NCBI RefSeq assembly: GCF_016918855.1
Contig: NZ_JADKYB010000005.1
Location: forward strand, 434,001-498,000
Direction of reading: 5' to 3'
Source: Actinacidiphila acididurans
Lineage (GTDB): Bacteria; Actinomycetota; Actinomycetes; Streptomycetales; Streptomycetaceae
Length of the DNA stretch: 64,000 nucleotides
Under the pieces are notes generated by a model. That model was not told the DNA's origin, made no database searches, and saw nothing but the letters and a program-made list of their open reading frames with translations. Both the position numbers and the translations under genes were made by a program. Shown here piece after piece: positions 17,016 to 25,567 of this stretch (the stretch's first letter is position 1; each line of letters starts with the position of its first letter).

Positions 17016-18746
17016 TCAGAGGACGTCCTTGATCTTCGTGAGGTACTGCTCGGTGAAGCTGCCCCACCACTTCCGCAGTTCCTTGTACTGGTCGACCGGC
17101 GTCTCGTGCATCGATTCGGCCTTCGCGTACGCCACCAGGAGCAAGGTGATCGCTTCGATGGCTCGGCGAGCCGTTGCGGACACATTGGGGCCGGTGCCCG
17201 TGCCGCCCTCCTTCGACAGCAGCTGCAGAGGCTCGTACATCTCCTGGTAGAAGACGTGGCGCTGGTTCAGCCGGATGATCGTCTGGTCCTTGAGGTGCGT
17301 GAGCTGGAAGAGATCATCTCCGGGTACGTCCACCGTCTCGATGACGAACGGAAGGTCCTTGATCTCCTGCACGTAGGCGGCCTTCTCCTCCTCGGTCGCG
17401 TTCCGTCCAGCGTCCTTCGCCAGGTTGTCGTACTCCCTCTCCTGCTGGGCCGGCGTGGGGACCTGCTTGACTCGGGCCTTGGGCATGGTGCGGTCCGCGT
17501 CCTTGAGCGCCTTCGTGATAGGAGCGTGCTCGCCGGACTTCACTGCGTCGTCGCGGTTGACCTCGCCCCATACGCGGTCGATCTCGTCACGCGCCTTCGG
17601 GATGACACTCTCCGCGATGGCCCGCAGGGTCCTGCGGAGCTCGTCAGCGGGGACGGCCCCGCGCTTCACGTTGCGAACGCCCATCATGCGGTCGAGCTCC
17701 GGGGTGAAGTAGACCTCGAAGCCGATGTAACGGTCCTTGGTTTGGATCCCGGAGGGAAAAAGCTTGGCTACGGGGGTATAGCTGATCTCGCGGTCAAGCC
17801 GCATGAAGCTGATGGCGCCCTCGTTGTCCGGGATCCGCAGCCGCTTGGCCAAGGCGTCGCCGCCGGCGCCCTTGAAGCGCAGGATCTCGGGCGGTGCCAG
17901 AGCGATGACGACGCGGATCTTGTGATCGGTGCCCTGGACCTTCACCTCCTCGTTGAAGAAGACCTGACCGTGGAAGTGCCGGGCCTCAGCACGTGATTCG
18001 CCGCTGGTGCGTGCGAGTTCCTCGGTAAGCACCTGATCGGCCCAAGTGCCCTTCCGGAGGAAGGTCGGATCGTGGGGCTTCAAGTCCGTGTGGTCGACGG
18101 TGATCCGGATGCCACCGCTCAGGAACCCCCGGAAAACCCGGGCCAGTTCCTTGTTCATCTCGTTGCGGACGTGGTCCGGAGTGCTCCGGCCATGGCCGTC
18201 GGAGACTCGGTCGATCTTCGACCACGTCACCATCGTGCCCGAGCCCTCCGGGAAGTAGACCTCAAGGTGTGCGGGCAGAGGCTCGTCATCGGGGGGGTAG
18301 ATTCCAACCGTGTCGCCGCGCTTCTCGGCCTCGATGCCCTCTTCGAGGTCGAAGAACACATGCCTGATCCGCTCGCTGCCCTCGACGCGGGACCAGGCGT
18401 CGATGCGCATACCGACGCTGAGACTGGCGAGCTTCGCACCGACACCGAACTTCCCGATGGTCTTCTCGGACATGAACCTCTTGGAGAAGCCGAGCTGCAG
18501 GTAGTGCTGCAGCGTCTCGTCGTCCATGCCCTCACCGTCATCGATGAAGGACACCTGCGCGAGGGTCTTCTTGCGGCCCACCATCGCTTCTTCGGTGATG
18601 ATCTGGATGTGGTTCGCACGGGCTTCGATGCTGTTGTCGATCACCTCCCCGACAGCAGACGGGAAGTTGTGGCCGGACTCGCGGAGGCTGAGAAGGGCCT
18701 GGCCGGAGAGGACGACCGGGACGATGTCCATGTCGGCGGTGGTCAT
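17016..18746 (-). CDS. GHKL (MORC/MutL/Hsp90-like) ATPase
   Basis: The product is 576 residues. The Bergerat ATP fold is clear: N-box EVIDNSIEA with E34, D37 and N38; G1 motif DDGEGMD (69-75); G2 lid GKFGVGAK (98-105); and SGTMVTW further on. The remainder has an S5-like region and a long C-terminal helical section without a nuclease signature. Comparative genomics has described MORC-like ATPases beside restriction-modification genes, where ATP-driven dimer closure may control DNA cleavage. It is the third gene of an operon with HTH and GIY-YIG proteins and converges with dndE. A link to phosphorothioate-dependent restriction is inference. Confidence 0.8.
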   Translation of the reverse strand: MTTADMDIVPVVLSGQALLSLRESGHNFPSAVGEVIDNSIEARANHIQIITEEAMVGRKKTLAQVSFIDDGEGMDDETLQHYLQLGFSKRFMSEKTIGKFGVGAKLASLSVGMRIDAWSRVEGSERIRHVFFDLEEGIEAEKRGDTVGIYPPDDEPLPAHLEVYFPEGSGTMVTWSKIDRVSDGHGRSTPDHVRNEMNKELARVFRGFLSGGIRITVDHTDLKPHDPTFLRKGTWADQVLTEELARTSGESRAEARHFHGQVFFNEEVKVQGTDHKIRVVIALAPPEILRFKGAGGDALAKRLRIPDNEGAISFMRLDREISYTPVAKLFPSGIQTKDRYIGFEVYFTPELDRMMGVRNVKRGAVPADELRRTLRAIAESVIPKARDEIDRVWGEVNRDDAVKSGEHAPITKALKDADRTMPKARVKQVPTPAQQEREYDNLAKDAGRNATEEEKAAYVQEIKDLPFVIETVDVPGDDLFQLTHLKDQTIIRLNQRHVFYQEMYEPLQLLSKEGGTGTGPNVSATARRAIEAITLLLVAYAKAESMHETPVDQYKELRKWWGSFTEQYLTKIKDVL

Positions 18747-19204
18747 GATGTGCTCCTGGTGTCAGAAAGGCGTGGTCGAAGCAGAGCCCGGCTCAAGGCG
18801 CGTTCGATGGCCGTTTCAGAGCAGAACGGGCAGCGGCAGCCCGTTCCGGCGGGACTGGCGGGGTGTATCTGGTTCCGAATGATGCGGCCCGCGGACCGGT
18901 ACTGGTGGTACCAGTAGGACTCGATTGCATAGGCCTGGTGGGAGTTGCGGGCTGGGGCCACGACGAAGTGGGTTGCACGCCCGCGGAGTGGATGTCGGGA
19001 TAACCTCCGGCGGAGACAGGTGTCCGAGCGTCCCACGTACAGCGGGCGCGCACCTTCCTGCTCGTGCTCCATCAACAGATAAGCGCCGATGGTCCCGGTC
19101 GGTATCTGCATGTTCACGACGCTGCGTGTGAACCGGAGAGCCACACGGGAGGTGCCTTCGTACGGCTCAGCCACCCGGACGTGAACGTTGGTGGACGTCG
19201 TCAT
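18743..19204 (-). CDS. GIY-YIG nuclease-like protein
   Basis: In its 153 residues, GAYLL (40-44) and LYVGRS (55-60) are the two strands of a GIY-YIG core, R65/R66 lie on the next helix, E95 (AIESYWYHQY) is at the metal-binding glutamate position and RNQIHP (110-115) matches the usual N...HP ending. A possible zinc knuckle, CRCPFC, follows. The fold cuts DNA with one divalent metal. ATGA overlaps join it to the upstream HTH gene and the downstream GHKL ATPase, so the three products are probably made together. Targets are unknown; branched, modified or foreign DNA are all possible. Confidence 0.7.
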   Translation of the reverse strand: MTTSTNVHVRVAEPYEGTSRVALRFTRSVVNMQIPTGTIGAYLLMEHEQEGARPLYVGRSDTCLRRRLSRHPLRGRATHFVVAPARNSHQAYAIESYWYHQYRSAGRIIRNQIHPASPAGTGCRCPFCSETAIERALSRALLRPRLSDTRSTS

Positions 19205-19737
19205 GCCGTGCCGCTGATCAGTGCGCGGGCATGGGTCCGGAGGGCGCGTCGGGCACGCTCAACCGTGGCCACAGAGACGCCAGTCTGCCTGGCCGAGTCA
19301 GGGACGGTCGCCATGTCCAACATGCCCTGGAGGCAACCGAGGCCATGAGGACCAAGCGTCGCGGCGAAGGCGGTCAGCTCCTGGATGGTTTCGGTTGCGA
19401 GTGCACGCGCCTCGGGGGTGTCGTACGTGACCATCTCGATGACGGGCGAACCGTCCGCTGCGGTCGTGGACACGCGGCGGCGAGCAGCGTCAGCCAGCGG
19501 CCGGCAAGCGGCACTCCGGCGGGCGTTGGCCTCCGAGCGGCGGATCGTACGGCGTGCGTCCCGGATGACGTTCCGGCACAGAAGGTCGGGATCTTCGGCC
19601 ACACGCTTGTGGCCAAGTGCGAAGTTCAGAGCGGTGTCGAGAACGTCGAGGTACTCGCCGTCCCACGCCCTCGCCTTGTTCTTCCTGTACAGACGGCACA
19701 TCGTCTCGACGCGCACGTCGTTGAGCTGGAGCATCAA
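19201..19737 (-). CDS. HTH / sigma-like DNA-binding protein
   Basis: This 178-residue protein ends in a helix-turn-helix (VPDSARQTGVSVATVERARRAL) reminiscent of sigma region 4. Its N-terminal half (LNFALGHKRVAEDPDLLCRNVIRDARRTIRRS) has weak region-2 character. It is first in the operon and overlaps the GIY-YIG gene by 4 bp. It could be a transcription factor for the operon or the DNA-recognition subunit of the system. The relation to sigma factors is not certain. Confidence 0.6.
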   Translation of the reverse strand: MMLQLNDVRVETMCRLYRKNKARAWDGEYLDVLDTALNFALGHKRVAEDPDLLCRNVIRDARRTIRRSEANARRSAACRPLADAARRRVSTTAADGSPVIEMVTYDTPEARALATETIQELTAFAATLGPHGLGCLQGMLDMATVPDSARQTGVSVATVERARRALRTHARALISGTA

Positions 19738-20074
19738 TGCCCCTCTCCGGGTGCCCGGCTGCTATATGCCGGACCCACTCAGTTGTGACCCGCTCGCCCT
19801 TTGGCCGTCGTCGCCGTTCGGTCGACTTCGGCATGAGCAGGTGTTGAAACTGTAGAGCCCGCCACCGACAGTCGGCGGTGGAACGCTCACACCACCTAGG
19901 GGACAGCCCAACAGCGCATCCCCTCACGGCAGTTGCCCGGTCGATCCAGTGCAAGCGGTCGACGCAGGGCCAAGGGCAGGACTAGGAACAGGATTTGTGA
20001 GACTTGCGGTGCAGATCGGCCCCCAGCAGGTAGCGTTGGAGGCATCTTGGATCATGCTTTCTGGAGGCCCCTGC
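19738..20074. promoter_or_regulatory. Divergent intergenic region between the two accessory operons
   Basis: No gene is visible in these 337 bases. CCACCG (19862-19867) and CGGTGG (19876-19881) form an inverted repeat with CCGAC/GTCGG inside it, a possible operator or small hairpin. Promoters for the HTH gene (minus) and the DGQHR gene (plus) must lie here. Confidence 0.4.
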
Positions 20075-21778
20075 GTGAACGCTAAGACGATCACCTACAC
20101 GTACCCAGCCCACATCACGCAGCAGACCCCGTCGGGCAAGCCCCTGGTCTTCTTCGCAGCGCCGGCTACGCAGATTGATCAGTGGGTCGGCGTACCTCAG
20201 CGCAGTCGTCTCAATGACGAGGAAACCATTGGCTTCCAGCGACAGGAGAGCAGGTCAAGGATCAGGGAGTTGTCCAGCTTCTATCACGATGAGCGCAACA
20301 TCGTGCAGAACCCCCTCCTGGCTGCCCCGCAGAGCGAGACCTCCGTCAGCTTCAAGCCTTTGGACGGCACTCCTGAGTTCGGCATGCTGGAGATCGTAAG
20401 CGAGGACTTCAGCGACACGTCCTTGCTGGAGTTGATGTCCCGAGTAGTTGCACGCCTTGAGTCACGCATGCCAGAACTCAAAAAAACCGTGCTGGATCAG
20501 GAGCGACTTTCGTCGATCATAGATCGGGCTCGAAAAGAGCACGGGCTTGATGCCGTTGGAGATGAAGGCGACGACGAAGAAGAGGTAGCAGCGGAGGAGG
20601 CCGGGAACGGAGATGAGGCAGATGCAGCGAGCGTGCTCCTCACCGACGAGACCCACCTGATCGACTTCTATACCGAGCTCAAAGGGCGAATCAAGGTCCT
20701 CGAAGCCCTCGACGCCGACGTGAACCCGAAAAAGATCCTTGGGTTCGACCGGGAAGCGATGATCAGTTACCTCAAGCCCATCATGCTCGTCGATGGACAG
20801 CACCGCCTGAAGGGCGCGGTGTTGGCTGCGGCGAGCCTGGCTGAGAGTCAGGACGGAGAGACATTCCTGCTTGAGGCAGCAGAGAACGGCCTGGACCCGG
20901 CTCAGGCCAAGGCCGACTTCATCTCGACACACGCTCGCCGGCTGCCCGTCTCGCTCTTGCTCGACCCCAGCCCAAGCGAACATGTCTTCCAGTTCGTGGT
21001 CGTGAACCAGAAGGCCACGCCGATGGGCAAGGCCCTCTTGGGCACGATCGTGTCGACGAGCTTGAGCAAGGACGAGCTGGACCCGGTGGCACAGCGACTC
21101 AAAGACGCCGGCATCAAACTGGACGACTCTCAGGCCATCGCCTACCTCACACGGGCGGAAGAGAGCCCCTTCAAGAACTTCGTACAGACCGGTATCGCGG
21201 GAGACAACAGGACCCTGCTGCAGTGGCCGGTCCTCAAGGGACTCGTAGGGATCTTCCGAGAGCTGTCCGGGGGCAAGCTCTACTCACAGAAGGGCGACTG
21301 GGCCAAGCTCTGGGGCAAGTACCACCTTGACGAAAGTGCGTTCGTCGCAGACTTCGACACTCACGACGAAAAGGTCGCGGCATGGGCCAGGCCTGACGGT
21401 CCCTGGCGGGTCGTCTTCATCAGGTTCTACTCGAACATCAGGGAAAAGTTCGGCGCTGAAGATCCGGAAGCAAAGAACGCATGGGGAACCACCCGCAGCA
21501 ACCTGTACAACAAGATCAGCCTCACGATTCTGGCGGCTGACTACTTTGAGTTCCTCCGCATGCAGAAGAAGACGCTCAATAGCCTCGACGATGTCGACGC
21601 CACTATGGAGGCGTGGCTCACGGACGTCAATCCCGCGTACTTCAATCGACTTTGGAACGTCGAGAAGAAGGACACCCCACTCATTCGCAGGACTTGGAGT
21701 CGCCTCTGGTACGACTACCGAAGGAACCCCGAGTCCCTTCCCAAGGAGGGCGAGTACAACCCCGCTGCTGGGGCGTGA
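20075..21778 (+). CDS. Second DGQHR-domain protein (DndB-like)
   Basis: The product is 567 residues, about 190 longer than DndB. DGQHR is at about 240-244 (IMLVDGQHRLKGAVLAAASL), followed by VVNQKATPMGKALL, which parallels the ADLNRHAVRP part of DndB. An acidic stretch (GDEGDDEEEVAAEEAGNGDE) interrupts the N-terminal third. GTG 20075 follows GGAGG (20063-20067) by seven bases. The stop overlaps the HNH gene in TGATG. DGQHR proteins are known from Dnd regulation and other phage-defence loci; here it may sense or control phosphorothioate status for the nuclease partner, which is inference. Confidence 0.8.
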   Translation: MNAKTITYTYPAHITQQTPSGKPLVFFAAPATQIDQWVGVPQRSRLNDEETIGFQRQESRSRIRELSSFYHDERNIVQNPLLAAPQSETSVSFKPLDGTPEFGMLEIVSEDFSDTSLLELMSRVVARLESRMPELKKTVLDQERLSSIIDRARKEHGLDAVGDEGDDEEEVAAEEAGNGDEADAASVLLTDETHLIDFYTELKGRIKVLEALDADVNPKKILGFDREAMISYLKPIMLVDGQHRLKGAVLAAASLAESQDGETFLLEAAENGLDPAQAKADFISTHARRLPVSLLLDPSPSEHVFQFVVVNQKATPMGKALLGTIVSTSLSKDELDPVAQRLKDAGIKLDDSQAIAYLTRAEESPFKNFVQTGIAGDNRTLLQWPVLKGLVGIFRELSGGKLYSQKGDWAKLWGKYHLDESAFVADFDTHDEKVAAWARPDGPWRVVFIRFYSNIREKFGAEDPEAKNAWGTTRSNLYNKISLTILAADYFEFLRMQKKTLNSLDDVDATMEAWLTDVNPAYFNRLWNVEKKDTPLIRRTWSRLWYDYRRNPESLPKEGEYNPAAGA

Positions 21779-22734
21779 TGCAGCCACAGGAGGTCGGCGA
21801 GTTCTTCGCCGAGATCAAAAGGGCCCTGGACAGCAACTGGTCGGACGAAGCCTTGAAGTCCCTCTCGAAATACACTGTGCCAGAGGTCGTATCTGGAAAT
21901 CACGGATGGCTGCTGCGCGGAGACCTGTCAACGGTCTGGGGCCGTTGGTTCATTGAAAGTCTCGTTGACCTAGCTCCGTACGAACTGGACACCGAACTGA
22001 GCATCGGACACCTCCACGCTCCCATACTCGACTACTTCAACGCCGTCAGCCCGCAAGTCCCCTTGGACGAACGAAAGAAGTATGCGCGCGTGCTGACGAA
22101 GTTTGCTTGGCAATTGGTCTCAGCGCGGAGGGGGCGGAAGCGGTCCGCGATCGGACTCGCCACGCGCGAAGAACTGTGGGCCACGGGGCAGCCAGAACCT
22201 CGCTGCTACCTTTGCGGTTACCTGTTCGGAGATCGCGCCCGAGATAAATTCCTCGGCATCACCCAAGATGAGCCGCCTATCCCACCGCTAGTTGATTTCA
22301 CGCGCCCCCGAGGCATGCGCGCGAGTCAACTGTGCATCGAGGTGGATCACGTAATCCCGGTTGCAGAAGGCGGGAAGACGTCTGTTGAAAATCTGCGCCT
22401 TGCCTGTGGCTGGTGCAATTCCGTGAAGAACAGATACACGAACATATATGACACGATTCCGTGGTCTGTCGGAATATTCGACCATCAAGCCCTTGGTCCT
22501 GTGACGCAGCCCCAGCCGCTTTGGGTGCTACGGACAGTGGCTACTCGGAGAAGGTGTGAATCCCCCGATGGCTGCACCGCCAAGATCGAGGTCAGTGAAC
22601 TCTTCGCTGGACCTCGGAATCCCAACGGTGCGCTCACTCCGGTCAATCTGGCCGTATTCTGTGAGCAGCACGATCCTTGGCGCCTCGACAGATGGATCGG
22701 CCCCAAGCGCCTTGCTGCGTCTACCGCCAGCTAA
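21778..22734 (+). CDS. HNH endonuclease paired with the DGQHR protein
   Basis: The product is 318 residues. The catalytic core CIEVDHVIPVAEGGKTSVEN with LACGWCNSVKN lies near residues 185-220, and a zinc-binding CYLCG is upstream near 142. Another pair of Cys motifs (RRCESPDGC and VFCEQHDPW) is near the C-terminus. The N-terminal 130 residues are helical and could bind DNA or the partner. ATG 21778 shares one base with the upstream stop, so translation is coupled. It lacks an obvious SRA or sulfur-binding domain of the kind found in phosphorothioate-dependent HNH enzymes, so any modification dependence would need another subunit. Confidence 0.8.
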   Translation: MQPQEVGEFFAEIKRALDSNWSDEALKSLSKYTVPEVVSGNHGWLLRGDLSTVWGRWFIESLVDLAPYELDTELSIGHLHAPILDYFNAVSPQVPLDERKKYARVLTKFAWQLVSARRGRKRSAIGLATREELWATGQPEPRCYLCGYLFGDRARDKFLGITQDEPPIPPLVDFTRPRGMRASQLCIEVDHVIPVAEGGKTSVENLRLACGWCNSVKNRYTNIYDTIPWSVGIFDHQALGPVTQPQPLWVLRTVATRRRCESPDGCTAKIEVSELFAGPRNPNGALTPVNLAVFCEQHDPWRLDRWIGPKRLAASTAS

Positions 22735-22804
22735 GAGCAGAATCTTGCAATCGTTCACCAGGGTCCCCACGGACTAGCATATTGTGAAGCCGAACACAGA
22801 CCTG

Positions 22805-22836
22805 ACCGCCCCACCAGAGATATCCGGTGGGGCGGT
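22805..22836. terminator. Bidirectional terminator after the HNH gene
   Basis: ACCGCCCCACC (22805-22815) and GGTGGGGCGGT (22826-22836) form a perfect 11-bp stem with a ten-base loop between the convergent HNH and DUF488-like genes. Confidence 0.75.
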
Positions 22837-22890
22837 GGTCTGCAACGTGCCTGCGCGCAATGACGCTGGCCCTCAAGCAAAACAGGGTCC

Positions 22891-23385
22891 TCACATGAGA
22901 GTGCCCTGCTCGTACTGGTCGGAGAGCGGGCCCAGCTCCCGCACATCGTCACCAGTGGTGTCCTTCCACCATGCGGCGAAGATTCGCCGGTGGCACCACT
23001 GGGCCGGGTCGGCGAGGTCCTCGAAGCACAGCAGCACCAGCCTGTGATCCCCTGATGCGTCGGCGATGGCCCGCAGTAGCTCCGCCACCGTCTGGGAGCC
23101 GAGGTGATCGAGGTCGGCACGGTAAGCCGCGGTGAACTCGGGGCGGGGCTTGTCGAAGTAGTCCCCCCGTGGCGCAAGCTCGCGCACCGAGTGCGCGAGC
23201 GGATAGGGGAGCTTGAAGCGGGGTGCGCCTCGCGTGATGCGCACCGGCACTCCCTGGGCCGGCCGGAATTCCTGGTAGCGATTCGTGAACAGGCTGAGCA
23301 ATCTGACTCCATTCTTGGCGGATTGCAGGGGCACGGCGCACACGGGCGCAGCCGGGAAGTTCCCGGCCGCGCCCGCCTGCCTCAC
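22891..23385 (-). CDS. DUF488-like protein
   Basis: This 164-residue protein contains LLSLFTNRYQEFRPAQGVPV, then PRFKLPYPLAHSVRELAPRG and a later LVLLCFEDLADPAQWCHRRI. The last segment (CFE...CHR) is the usual end of DUF488 proteins, whose function is unknown. The GTG start at 23385 overlaps the parB stop by 4 bp (GTGA), so it is probably translated with parB. Small DUF488 relatives occur in actinophages and mobile elements. Confidence 0.7.
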   Translation of the reverse strand: MRQAGAAGNFPAAPVCAVPLQSAKNGVRLLSLFTNRYQEFRPAQGVPVRITRGAPRFKLPYPLAHSVRELAPRGDYFDKPRPEFTAAYRADLDHLGSQTVAELLRAIADASGDHRLVLLCFEDLADPAQWCHRRIFAAWWKDTTGDDVRELGPLSDQYEQGTLM

Positions 23386-24506
23386 TTCGTGGCGGCGGCT
23401 TCCGCCTTCGCCGTGCTCTCACCCCGCGCGGCCGCGCCTTCCTTGGCGGTGCGGCTGGCCGCCCCGGCCTTGGCGCGCGACCTCGCCTGCGCGGCGGGCG
23501 AGGGCTTGCCCGCCGCCGCACTCGCGGTCTTCTTCGGGCTCGGCTTGGCCTGCGTAGCCCCGCCCTTGGCCTCCGACTTGGGCGCGATCTCCTTCTGCGC
23601 CTCGACTGCCTTCTTGTTGAACTCGGCTGCCATCGCCCGCTGGATGCCCTGCGCCTTGCTGAGCAGGTTCCGCACCAGCTGGACCTGGCCGTAGAGCTTG
23701 CCGACCACCTTCACGTGGCGATCAAGGTCGTCCCCGAGGATGACGGCCAGGTCCTCGGGCTTCTTCGCCGCCAGTTCCTCCAGCAGGGGCAGCAGAACCT
23801 CTTCGGCCTTGCCGAGTCCGTCCTTGGCCTTCGCCTTGTCCTTCTTGCGCTTCTCCTGCTCCTCGGCGTCCGGCGCCTTCTCGCCGGTCAGCGACGTCTG
23901 GCGTTCCATCATCTTCAGGCCATTGGCGAAATGCTGGGCCTCGGCCTCGGAGTCGAAGTCGCCGCGGACGTAGCGCGTGGCGGCGACCATCTGGTTTCCG
24001 GGGTTGAGCTGCGCGATGTGCCAGGCGAGGTTGGGCTTGATGTCACCCTTGTCGACCATGGCGGCGACTTCCTCGCGCAGGGTCAGCAGCCCGAGCCGCC
24101 ACTTGATGTGCGTTTCGGTCTTGCCGAACTGCTTGGCGATCTTCTCCGGCGTCCAGCCGGCCGCCGCGAGGTCGGCGTACGCGCCGGCCTCTTCCATGAT
24201 GGTCATGTCCTCGCGGCCGACGTTCTCGGCGATGCTGAGGACGTAGGCCCGCTCGTCGCTGGCGTCCTTGATGACCTTCGCGGGGATCGACTTGAGGCCG
24301 GCCTCCGTGCAGGCCCGCCAGCGCCGCTCGCCCGCGATCAGCATGTACGGGGCCTCGCCGCCCTCGACCGGCCGGACGACCACCGGCTGCAGCAGGCCGT
24401 TCTCCTGGATGCTGCTGATGAGCTCCTTGTGCTTGGCCTCGTCGAAGTACTTGCGGGGCTGGTCGGGGTTGGGGGCGATCTCGTCGATACCGAGGTCTGC
24501 GAACAC
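23382..24506 (-). CDS. ParB/Spo0J-type partition protein with Lys/Ala-rich tail
   Basis: The product is 374 residues. The ParB N-domain is clear (ELISSIQENGLLQPVVVRPV and MLIAGERRWRACTEAGL), followed by AENVGREDMTIMEEAGAYAD and the HTH TPEKIAKQFGKTETHIKWRL. A coiled middle and a lysine/alanine-rich histone-H1-like tail (from about 300) follow. No parA is nearby, so it may act on the element as a regulator or solo centromere binder. GTG 24506 is preceded by an AT-rich promoter region. Confidence 0.8.
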   Translation of the reverse strand: MFADLGIDEIAPNPDQPRKYFDEAKHKELISSIQENGLLQPVVVRPVEGGEAPYMLIAGERRWRACTEAGLKSIPAKVIKDASDERAYVLSIAENVGREDMTIMEEAGAYADLAAAGWTPEKIAKQFGKTETHIKWRLGLLTLREEVAAMVDKGDIKPNLAWHIAQLNPGNQMVAATRYVRGDFDSEAEAQHFANGLKMMERQTSLTGEKAPDAEEQEKRKKDKAKAKDGLGKAEEVLLPLLEELAAKKPEDLAVILGDDLDRHVKVVGKLYGQVQLVRNLLSKAQGIQRAMAAEFNKKAVEAQKEIAPKSEAKGGATQAKPSPKKTASAAAGKPSPAAQARSRAKAGAASRTAKEGAAARGESTAKAEAAATK

Positions 24507-24690
24507 TATTCCCGCGCCTTTCTAAACCGAGAACCCAATTGAATGGGTTGTTTTTATTTCTGTACTTATATCTTAATTGCAAACACCACCAATGCAAGAG
24601 GAATTCACTTTTTAATTCTTATTTCTCGCGTGAATTCAGAACGAACTCCGCGATGCGGAATGCAGAAACTGGACCTCGGCGAAACATTAG

Positions 24691-24725
24691 GGAGCCCGCC
24701 GTGGCCTCAAACCGCGGCGGGCTCC
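24691..24725. terminator. Hairpin upstream of parB
   Basis: GGAGCCCGCCG (24691-24701) pairs perfectly with CGGCGGGCTCC (24715-24725) around a 13-base loop. It would end minus-strand transcription from the small ORF before it reaches parB, or act as a leader structure. Confidence 0.5.
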
Positions 24726-24900
24726 ACTCCCTACACGCACCCCGACGGCCGCACCGACCGCGGCCGACTCCTCGCAGGCGGGGCGCGGGGGTCGGCCACC
24801 CGCGAGGAGCAGGGACGGCGCCGCACAGGATCGGCGCCCCGCACCCGTGCGGCGCGCTCGCACCGCCGGGTGGTAACACAGAAGCTACAGCACTCTTCTA

Positions 24901-24917
24901 ATAATGTCATCTATCTA
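24901..24917. repeat. 17-bp direct repeat, right copy
   Basis: This is identical to ATAATGTCATCTATCTA at 9074-9090, in the same orientation. It overlaps the stop codon of the small minus-strand ORF. The dyad half to the left of the first copy is not conserved here. Confidence 0.6.
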
Positions 24918-25094
24918 CGAGGATGTCTTGCCCACTCGTCCGGAGGAACGCGGCGCCTCCGGCATCACCGACAGGAGGTCGACCGCTCTGCGGGCCGCAC
25001 CCTCGGCGGGTTCCTCCTGTACCTGCCCTGCGGGGAGGACGCGGGCCGGCTCCTTCGAGATCTCAGTGATGCGTTCCACGTCCAACTCGGCCAT
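24915..25094 (-). CDS. Small hypothetical protein
   Basis: The 59-residue product begins MAELDVERITEISKEPARVL. A strong ribosome site, GGGGAGGG, lies five to twelve bases before the ATG at 25094, the main reason to accept it. It is acidic in the first half and has no recognisable domain. The stop codon lies inside the 17-bp direct repeat. Confidence 0.4.
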   Translation of the reverse strand: MAELDVERITEISKEPARVLPAGQVQEEPAEGAARRAVDLLSVMPEAPRSSGRVGKTSS

Positions 25095-25567
25095 GCCGAC
25101 CCTCCCCTGATGACCCACCCCTGCGGCACTGCCAACCGGCGTCTTCGTCAGGACGTGCGCTATCGCGCCACCGCCGCCCCTCCTTGAGCAACAGGCTGTG
25201 CCGCATATGACGCTAACCCGAATCCCGTCGGCGTCGCTCGCTCTCGGGCGCCCAACAGACAACGCTGCACCTGTCAGGTTGCACAGGATAACCAAGAGGC
25301 ATATGCCCGGGGCCGCAACGGCGCCCAGGACGGCGGCCGTTGACCCATCATGCGCACCACGACTACCCACGAGCACCAGGAACATGTCTCCATCAAGCCG
25401 TGTTCTACGCAACATTGACATACCGTTGGACAGCGATTTAGCTGCCTCGGTCACTCGTTGTTCGATCAACCTGCCGCTGGCGTCTCTGGCTGGCGCCATC
25501 GAGCGGACTCACTGTGCGTCGGCACACCCGCTCGGCTTGGGGCGGCACAGTGGGGGTGCACGTTGCC

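Larger units (their letters stand above)
24507..25567. other. Promoter/intergenic region with hairpins and one small ORF
   Basis: Bases 24530-24660 are strikingly AT-rich for this genome and probably hold the parB promoter. Two hairpins follow: a perfect 11-bp stem at 24691-24725, and CTCCTCGC/GCGAGGAG at 24768-24809. The right copy of the 17-bp repeat is at 24901. Apart from the small ORF at 24915-25094 I see no convincing gene up to the PucR-type regulator. Confidence 0.5.

Noticed and set aside
16945-22734. DndFGH or SspE-type restriction genes downstream of dndE
   Set aside because: No DndF, DndG, DndH or SspE-like motif was seen; the genes here are HTH, GIY-YIG, GHKL, DGQHR and HNH proteins.
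23382-24506. ParB as the chromosomal partition protein near the origin
   Set aside because: There is no parA, gidB or dnaA neighbourhood, and it is coupled to a DUF488-like gene inside a mobile element.
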